Source: Hetaerina americana (Eukaryota > Arthropoda > Insecta > Odonata > Calopterygidae). Taken from it: a stretch of 64,000 nucleotides of DNA. Numbering within the stretch: the first letter of the stretch is position 1; each line of letters opens with the position of its first letter. Location: assembly GCA_022747635.1 (NCBI GenBank), contig JAKTNV010000065.1, positions 885,001 to 949,000 of the forward strand, written 5' to 3'. The notes under the pieces are model-generated. The model worked only from the letters and a program-made list of their open reading frames with translations, ran no database searches and had not been told where the DNA came from. Of the stretch, positions 39,401-48,400 are shown piece after piece. The position numbers and the translations under genes are program-made.

Positions 39401-42400
39401 ATAGGGAAGTGGTTTGATAACTTGCATGATAATTCAACCTCACTTCCTCTCCACCTCATTCCACCACTCCATTGATAAGATAACCAGGATGTACCTTTTT
39501 CCCCTTACCATTTTCAAATCTGGATCATTTATCTATTTTGTCAAAGCTACAGGCATTATGCATTGTGTTATTTTTTATGCACAGTTTAGTATTATGTGCT
39601 AGCATCTTTAAAAATGCCATTTGTTCAAGTCCTCAGTATTGTGTGACAGTTTAAGTAGAAAGATCACAGTCTGCAGCTGAGCATAAAAAGCTGAAGTGTA
39701 ATGTTCTGTATTTTCACCATATATTGATCAAGATTCAGTCACTGTAACACTCCAATTGTGCAGCATGAAGAAGCATAAGGTGTCTCAGTGCCATAATGTT
39801 GAGATGGTCAGAGTAAAAGGTCAAAATTGGAGATTTTCTTCTTGGTTGTGGCCTTATTTAGTGATTCCATCTTGTGTTGCTGCCTTAGTTGCCTTATTTT
39901 TCTTTGTAATTATTCCTCCACTTCGTCATGGAATGGGTAGTTATGGAGTTGGTTTTTGGCTATCAGCCTTTGCAATTTGGATTGTGATAACATTAGCCTG
40001 TACAATGTTGTGGATTTTTGCTGGTCGGCATTTGCTGAAGTCAGACTATTATTTGATCTCCTACATCAAAACCGGACAGAATCATGGTAATCAGATTGGT
40101 GTAATTGAAAATTCATATGTTGAGGCCATTGCAGACAATGGAATCAAAAGTAAAGATAAGGGGCAATATCTGTTAGCTATTGAAGGAAAAATTACGAAAG
40201 ACAGTGACTATGATGATGATAATCTGAATGGTGGACAGGCTTTATTGTCAGAACAGTCATCACAAGGTTTTCACTTAGAGAATGAAAATCGTCTGATGCA
40301 TGAAAAAATGGTTCAGTCAAGCCAGTCATTGTCTGTAAATCAGTACATTATCCCTGACCACCATCCTCCAAGACGTGTGTCTTATGCCGGTGTGATTGCA
40401 GTAGAAATACCTCCCTCAGAAGAATTAGAATCAGATGGAGATGACCACGAGTCTAATTCTAAACGGCGTGCCCCCCGCCCACCAACTCCTCATTTCCCCC
40501 GTGGAATGCGTGTTTTATCAGCGGAAAAATGTTCTGTTAATATTACTGAAGTGTCTCTCCATCAGCAGCAACAGAGCATGTCTTCAGAACCTCCAAGTAC
40601 TTCAGAAATATTTCATTTTGAGGAGAAAAAGGTATTTGAGCCAAGAGTCAGTGGTGAGATAGAGCATGTTGTTTTGGAGAAAATCAATTCATCTGGATTG
40701 CATTTAGAAGAGAGCAAGCCTCAGAAAATCCAAGAAAATGGGCTTGGCTCAGTTGATGACAGAAACTCCTTAATTAAATACACTGTAAGTAGTGAACAGA
40801 GGGGGCGTATTGCATCTGATATAGTAGATTTTAAAAGGAGAAATTTTAGTGGTGAGAATGGAACAACTAGTGTTGACCGTAACAAGAGAATGTCAATGGA
40901 TAGAAACCAGTTTCTTGGATGGAATCCAGATGAAGGAGTTCTTGCAGAAGCAGATCCAGGAAGCAAAGAACGTGAGGAGAGGAGATGGAGAAAAAGTTTA
41001 GGAGCCTGGCATCGTAGCATTTCAGCCAGTTATCATGAGGATTCAAAGGCAGAAGAAGAAATAGATGATGAAGAAGAGTTGGATGATGTGTTTCAAGAGA
41101 GGCGTTAGTTTTTCCTAATTTCATGATTATAATTTGATGTTTGCAGTTTGGAAATTGGGAGGTTGATTTAATTGAGTTAATTCAATAAATATGTATTTTT
41201 TATCAAGTATTATTGTAGATAATGAATTTTTGTGTATTGCATTTGGACAGATAAGTAATAGTCATAGTGAAGGAATTGGTGAAAAAGAACCCCAGAGAGT
41301 GATCAAATTAAGATAATGAAAAACTTATATTTTTTATAAGTTTGGGACTTGATTTGCTAGCAGCAGATAGTGATTCATTCTGCATATATCATCATTTCAT
41401 GTGTGAAAATAGTGGTTAGGGTGTGAATTGTAAAAACTTTAACAAACTAATTGCAATGACTTAAAATAACAGTCATCATTCCAAGAATTTAACCCAGTAA
41501 GTATAACATATACTCTGTAATAATCTAGTCCTTTATTTTATTCTCCTCAAATGGAGATTTTTTTCATTTTTAAAACATCTAGAATTTGTTTTTCTGAACT
41601 GTGCTTGTATTTTTGCATACAAACACAGTGTGCTTGTATTTAATACTTTTGTACGCCAATATAGTAGACAATTTAATTAAAAGAAGCACAGAGAAAACAT
41701 AATGCTTCTGTATCCTGAAAATGAGAATCTCTAATATCATGGGTTAGTGGTAGGCTTTATCAAAACCAGCCGTCACATTTATTACTCTGGTATAAGGTCT
41801 TATGTACCTGACGATAACCAAACCTAAAATATTAAACTGGCATTTTGGTGAAAGACAGATTTTGAATAGACTGGTTCACATTCAGCATTACATGATAGAA
41901 ACTGTTTTGTGGATATCTTTTATGATTATTGGCACTCAGTGTAGTATTTTAACTATTTTTCTTTCCACCGCAAAGAATTATGGTACATTTTGGTTAATTC
42001 TTTTAGAGTACATTTGGGATGAGATCACTAGTGATGTAAAATCTCCTAAAACATAATTAAAATGTTTAGTACTGTCTCATACAGGATACCTGGAACTCTT
42101 ATATCCAACCATAGTCCTTAAATATTTTAGTAATATCACATATTGCCTTTCAGTAGTAGTGTTTATTTAATTTGTATTGAGTTTTGTTTGGGGAAAGTAT
42201 GTAATAAATGAAGCTAAATGAAAATATGTTTGATAAAGTTTTTACTGACTTATTGTCAAAACTATTAATAATTAATTTCTGTGAATAGCTCAGGTCTCCT
42301 CATATGGCATCCAAAGACCCAACCAGTTCAAAATTTTCCAAATTTATGGATGAAATATGTAGAAATATTGAGTCATCAAGAGAAAGTAACAAAATAGGAG

Positions 42401-45400
42401 GGTGGGTTAAAAAGTAATGCATGCACGATTGTAGAACGCGAACAAAAACATATAGTAAGATCGGGCAAAAAGTACATTAAGGTACAATTCTTAAGTATTT
42501 AAATCATATATTTATTTTTCAACATAGTCACCGTTAAGGCTAACACATTTCTCCCAACATGTAACAAGTTTTTTCATTCCATCATTGAAAAACTCCTCCG
42601 ACTTTTCTCGAATCCAGGCCTTGACAGCTGCCTTCACCTCATCGTCTGAGGTGTAATTATTACCCTTGAAGTGTCTCTTGAGTTGAGGAAAAAAGTAAAA
42701 ATCGCAAGGTGCAAGATCGGGGGAATAAGGAGGGTGTGGAATCAGTTCAAATTTCAGATTTTGCAGAACCTCTCCAGTTGTGCACAAGGTGCGTGGATGA
42801 GCAGTGTCCCATTGCAAAATTATTGGCACCAGACTGCCTTTAACATGACAAACTTCTTCCTTGGATATTCCGATATGGTTTTTGATACACTTTTAAGTGA
42901 TTCGCTGGTCATTTTGAATGAAATCATCTTCCACGAGTTTGGGATGTATATGGTCTATGGCAGTGATTGGACGTCCGCTGCATGTTTCATCGACTATTGT
43001 GGCTTTTCCAATCTCGCAGCCGTGAAATTTTACTACCCATCGATTTACAGTTGACCTATCGACAGCATCGTCACCATAAACAACCTTTAAATGATAATGA
43101 ATCTCAGTAGGAGTCACTTTTTCAGCGGTTAAAAATTCGATAACAGCACGCTGTTTAACTTGCATTGACATAGCACTAGAACACCACTCCATACTTCCAC
43201 TTCTCAAAATACACTGGATGAATGTAACGACCTCAAACCTGTGCATACATGTTTAGGGGGAATGTTACTTCCACATGCCACCAGGAGTGCTTCTGAAGGT
43301 CTTTGTTTGTGGTCTACAATCATGTGTGCATTAGTTTTCAGCCTACCCTCATAGTTCTATCACCTACTTCGAGAAAGATCATTTTGGGTCAGAAAGTGGA
43401 GAGTAACACAAGATACCATAGCAGTGATGAGAGTTTGAATGTAACACAGAATACAATCAAAATATCTTTGTAGAGTTGATGGAGATATGTGGAATGTAGG
43501 AATAGTTTTGAGTTATAGGTAGCTTATTCAAAACTTGTTTGAAATTAAGCTGGAAACAAACATTGGATGACAGATATTTAATTCAGTTTGGTTTGCTAAT
43601 GATCAAGATGTAATTTGTCAGACACCCAAGGGTGTTGTTTGTTATCCCAGTTATTATGGAGTGCTTACAGGAACAATGAATTAGGTATGGGATGAATATT
43701 AACCACAAGAAAACAAAAGTAATGAGGTTCTCAAGAAGGAAGAAAGCTAAGCTAAACATTAGTTGAGGGAATGAATGAGGAGGTGGAGTAGTTCATGTAT
43801 TTAGGGAGCTTAAAGGGAAAATAGGCATAGCAGTATTGAATTTAGAAAAATTATGTTTGCAAAAAAATGATTTGATAAATGAAGAGAATTTATAACAAGA
43901 GCAAGATCAAGTAATGATGCAAAAAAATATTGTTAAGACTTTAATATGGATTGTATTTCTTTATGAAACTGAAGCCTGGTCTTTGATGCAAGTGGATGAG
44001 AATAGATCGGAGGCTTTTAAGATGTGAGTGTGGTGAAGAATGGAGATAATAAGTTAGGCTGTTAGGAAAATGAAGTAACTCTGTTCAGAGAGGAAAACAA
44101 TGTTTTCATGAAATTTGTGGTCAAGCAAAGGAAGTTTCTGGGGAAATTCAGATGGCAGAAAAAGTGGTTGGAGAAAAGATTAAAAAGGTAGTAGGATGTT
44201 TTAGATTATGATAGAGAGGAGAATGTTGTGTATGTGGGGCAGATGGAGGCATATAGTAGGCTTTTAGACAGCATGATGCCAGGCAGAGGTTATGAAGAAA
44301 TGATGCAGGAAAAGCAAAAGGAATTTCTTTTGATACTTGGAAGAAAGTCATTCAAGACCGTTTAATACATACTTTTCATAGGTAAATTACTTTGAAGGAA
44401 TTTAGTTATAAAATTGGTGGCCAATGATCAAATGTCTGTGCTAGATAATTGCTGTTTTCTGTCAGGATTATGTGTAATTAAATCCACATCTTAGTGTTGA
44501 AGTTGATTTATTTGTTTACATGTTGCACAGCTTTCTATGGTGTACACATTTATGATAATGATAATATATTTATTTGTCCAGCAGGCACAGTGTACGGTGT
44601 TGAGAATACATGACAGGTGTATAGGAAATGTCAATGGGATATACCTGTAGATCACATTATTGATGATCAGAATGGTGCAGTGACTAACATACTGGCTTCC
44701 CTCCAAGAGGGTCTGGGTTCAAATCCTGGAGACCGCAGATATTTTCAGTTGTATCCCGATCCCTACTTGAGGTGCTATGTGGAGAGCACTTTGAGTGAGT
44801 ACACCGTCTGTCAAATGGGACATTAAACTGCGGACCCTGTGACACCATTTATTAAGAGTAGGCTAACGTCGACACCATGTTTCTCTCCACCCTTCCTCCT
44901 TTCCCATCCATCCCTAATGGCACAAATGACCTCAGCTGTTGATCACCTCCCCTAAAACTACTACTATTACGATCATATAAATCCCAAATAGAATTACAAA
45001 TTTTGAATCTGCAAATTCCACACAACCATTACATTTCATTAATATAAACTTCTTGAATTTTAGACAAGTATATTTGTGTATTAAACTCTCAGAATTTCAG
45101 CTGATTGTTACAATTTAGTTTTTTGTTTCTATGATCATCCATTTAAAGGATTATTTTTACCAAAGGCATTTTTTTATACTTATTATCTTTTTCTGCGAAT
45201 TATTAAGTGAAAAATTGGGAATATAATATGATCAGGGTAAATATTTTCATTTTTTTCTTAAGATAATCACTTTCCAATCAAATAATGCAAGAAAAATTTA
45301 GGTAGTTAAACTGACTCTGGTAAAATACCCTTGTAATGTAGCAGACTGAATCAATTAAAAAAAATGATTGCCAGAATTGATGCATTCACACTTAAGTCTT

Positions 45401-48400
45401 GGGAGTAGCACCATTATGCATCCACACACCGCTGCCAGTGGGCTTTCCACACTTTGTATGCCTTCTGGAAGGTGGTGTCCGGAATGATGCTAAGCTCCCT
45501 ATCACAGGGACGCTGTTGTAACGTTTCCACTGAGCCATGGTGACATCCTTTCAGTATGGATTTGAGGCAGGGGAAAAGGAAGAATCTGGTGGGGCAACGT
45601 CAGGGCTGTAGGGTGGCTGAGGCAGGGTCGAGAAGCTCTTGACAGATCCTTATGTGACTTTCCTTTTATTCATCCGAAAGCTCTTACAGTACCAACTTAA
45701 AACACAACTTTTTCATACCCATATTTTTGGTCACAAGTCGATGCACATCACACTTAGGGATCCAATTTCAGCAGAAACCATGTGAACACTTAATCTGCGA
45801 TCCCTGTCCAACAATACCTTCACTCCTGCAAGGTTTTCATCACTTTTTGAGGTCAAGGCATCCTGAAAATTTGGTGTCTTTGACATTTTCTCTGGCCTCC
45901 TGAAACAACAGTTATCACTTAAAGACATCCAATCTGCCCATGGCATTATCACCATTAGCTGTCTTGAGCATGCCATGAGTCTCTTATCTGATTATGCCCA
46001 GTTTCATGAAAAATTTGATGGCGTAGTGCTGTTCCAATAACCAGTTCATGATGGAGGGTAACAAGGTCACGTTGTATAGGTTTCACAAATGAGCATTCCG
46101 CACTCCGCGAAGGCTGGGAGCTAACTGCCACCGGTCACCAGTCTTTTCTGAGACTCTCCCTTCTCGAACCCAGCCAGAGAAACTGCCACCTGTTGGTTCA
46201 TCTATCCGGGAAAAAAGAAGTCCTTCAACTTTTGGGGCAGACCTTGTATTTCAAAGGGTTTACTTAAACAATCTGGAGAATTGTGGAATGCATGGTCTTT
46301 GGAAGTAAAAATGAGAATTTCCTATGAGAAGTTTTCCTTCTCTGAAAGTAATTACTAATGTTCTGAAAAGATACGATGTTGAATCACAGTAAACTCGCAA
46401 TTATCCGTGCCAATGGATGATGCATGATGAAGCATGGGTAATTGAAAAATATGGATAACCGAATAAGTGGACAATAGGATCATAATAGAAATGGATATTT
46501 ATGGAAACCATGGACTAGTGAAGTGAGAATTTAAAAAAAAAAAGGATTCCTGATACAGATTCATATTTGTCATAGGATAGCAATCAAAATAATGCGGTGT
46601 AGGTAGGTAATGACTTATTTATTGCTCAGTTAAGCTATGTAATTGCTTAGAGGAGAATACGGAATTATCATGGCTAATGGATGCGAGATAAACGATAATG
46701 ATAATTACAGAAGGCACAAAAATGTTCCATTGAAATATTAAATACTATTGACAACTTTTTATTTTGTGAAATTAAAAACCTTTAAGAAAGCCGAGGTATT
46801 TCAAACTGGTATTGTTAGCCAAGGAACTTTTATTTCCAAAACAGTATATCAAAGTCTGAAAGCATTCTTTTCAATTGTAAATTTATTAAAATTTCAAGTG
46901 CTAGGAAAAGAGGAGCATTCTTAATCCTTAAAATGGATAATCCAAGCACAGATAATCGAGAGTTTACTGTGTAATCGATTATTTGTTCAACTACTATTGA
47001 TATATTGTCATCATATTAATTGAGAATTATTAATACTGAATATTTATTTTATTTACAGATGACTGTTGTGTACTTCCAAGTCAAGTCATGATTCCAGTAA
47101 TGAACCCCCCTACACTGTATATTGGTGTTGCATCTCCATTGCTTTCCTACCAAGCTCTGCCTCTTCTGGTAAGTTTTAATTTTTACAGAGCTCACCTAAT
47201 TAATATTCACCATCTTATTTAAGTAATTTTTGAAAAAATTAAGAAAAACATTCTGTGTATGAGCATTTATTTTATTTATTTATATTCAGATCTCCCTCGC
47301 AGAACAATGCCAGCCTTTTTATATTCCTATTCAGCATTCTCAAATATAATACAATGGAACCTTGTTTAACAAGCACTTAGCATTGCAAGTAATTCATTTT
47401 TAAAAATTACTTGGGGATTGGGATGGTGCGGTGGCTAATGTACTGACTTCCCACTGAGATGGCCCGGGGTTGAATCCTGGAGACGGCGGATATTTTTCAG
47501 TGGTTTAGCGATCCCTACTTGAGGTGCTTTGTGGAGAGCACTTTGAGTGGGTACGCTGTCCTGTCAGATGGGATGTTAAACTGGGGACCCCTTTATGCCT
47601 TTCCTTAAGAGGAGGCTTATGCCAGGTTTCTCTCCACCCTTCCTTTCCCATCCATGGCACAAATACCCGTAGCTGTCGGTCACCTCCCATAAAACTACTA
47701 CTTCATAAATTACTCACTTTATGAGCAACATTTCACATGATGAGTGATGAAGAGAGGGGCATTCCTGTAATGATTGCATGCCTGCTACTTAAGTTTATCT
47801 TTAGCACTTGTTCCATTAGCGTATTGGTGTCACTAGTAATAACATATTTTTCCAAACTTGTCTTCAGATGTTTTAATTGTGATTTTTTTTGTTTTAAATG
47901 TAATAATATTTTGTGCATGGATAAATGAAACAGTTTCTGGCGTCACTTGGTGGAAATTCTTCATATTGAAATTGAATTTTAAATACTTTGCCTTTCCACA
48001 TAAATCACTTATATTACTACCTAGGTATCGTTAGACCTGATGATGTTATACCATAACGAAACCTAGGTAGTAATAAAAGTGATTTATGTGGAAAGGCAAA
48101 GTATTTTAAATTTAATTTCAATTTTATGCATGGTGTTAAAAATATCCCTGGAGAAAAACCACACGAAGACAGTTATAAGAGCATTAAAATAACTGCAGAA
48201 ATGAAAAGTAAATCATTGATAAGTGTGAACTAGGTGTGAGCATAATTAATCTAGCATGAACATGCAATTGGTGGGCTTCAATGATTTGCACTATCTTCAA
48301 GAATAAAGACAAAATTAAGGAAATGGGTGCTTCAAAGGGAGTGACTAGAATATCCAGACATTGGGTACGTGTACTCAGCAATATTTTAAGGTTGCTTCCA

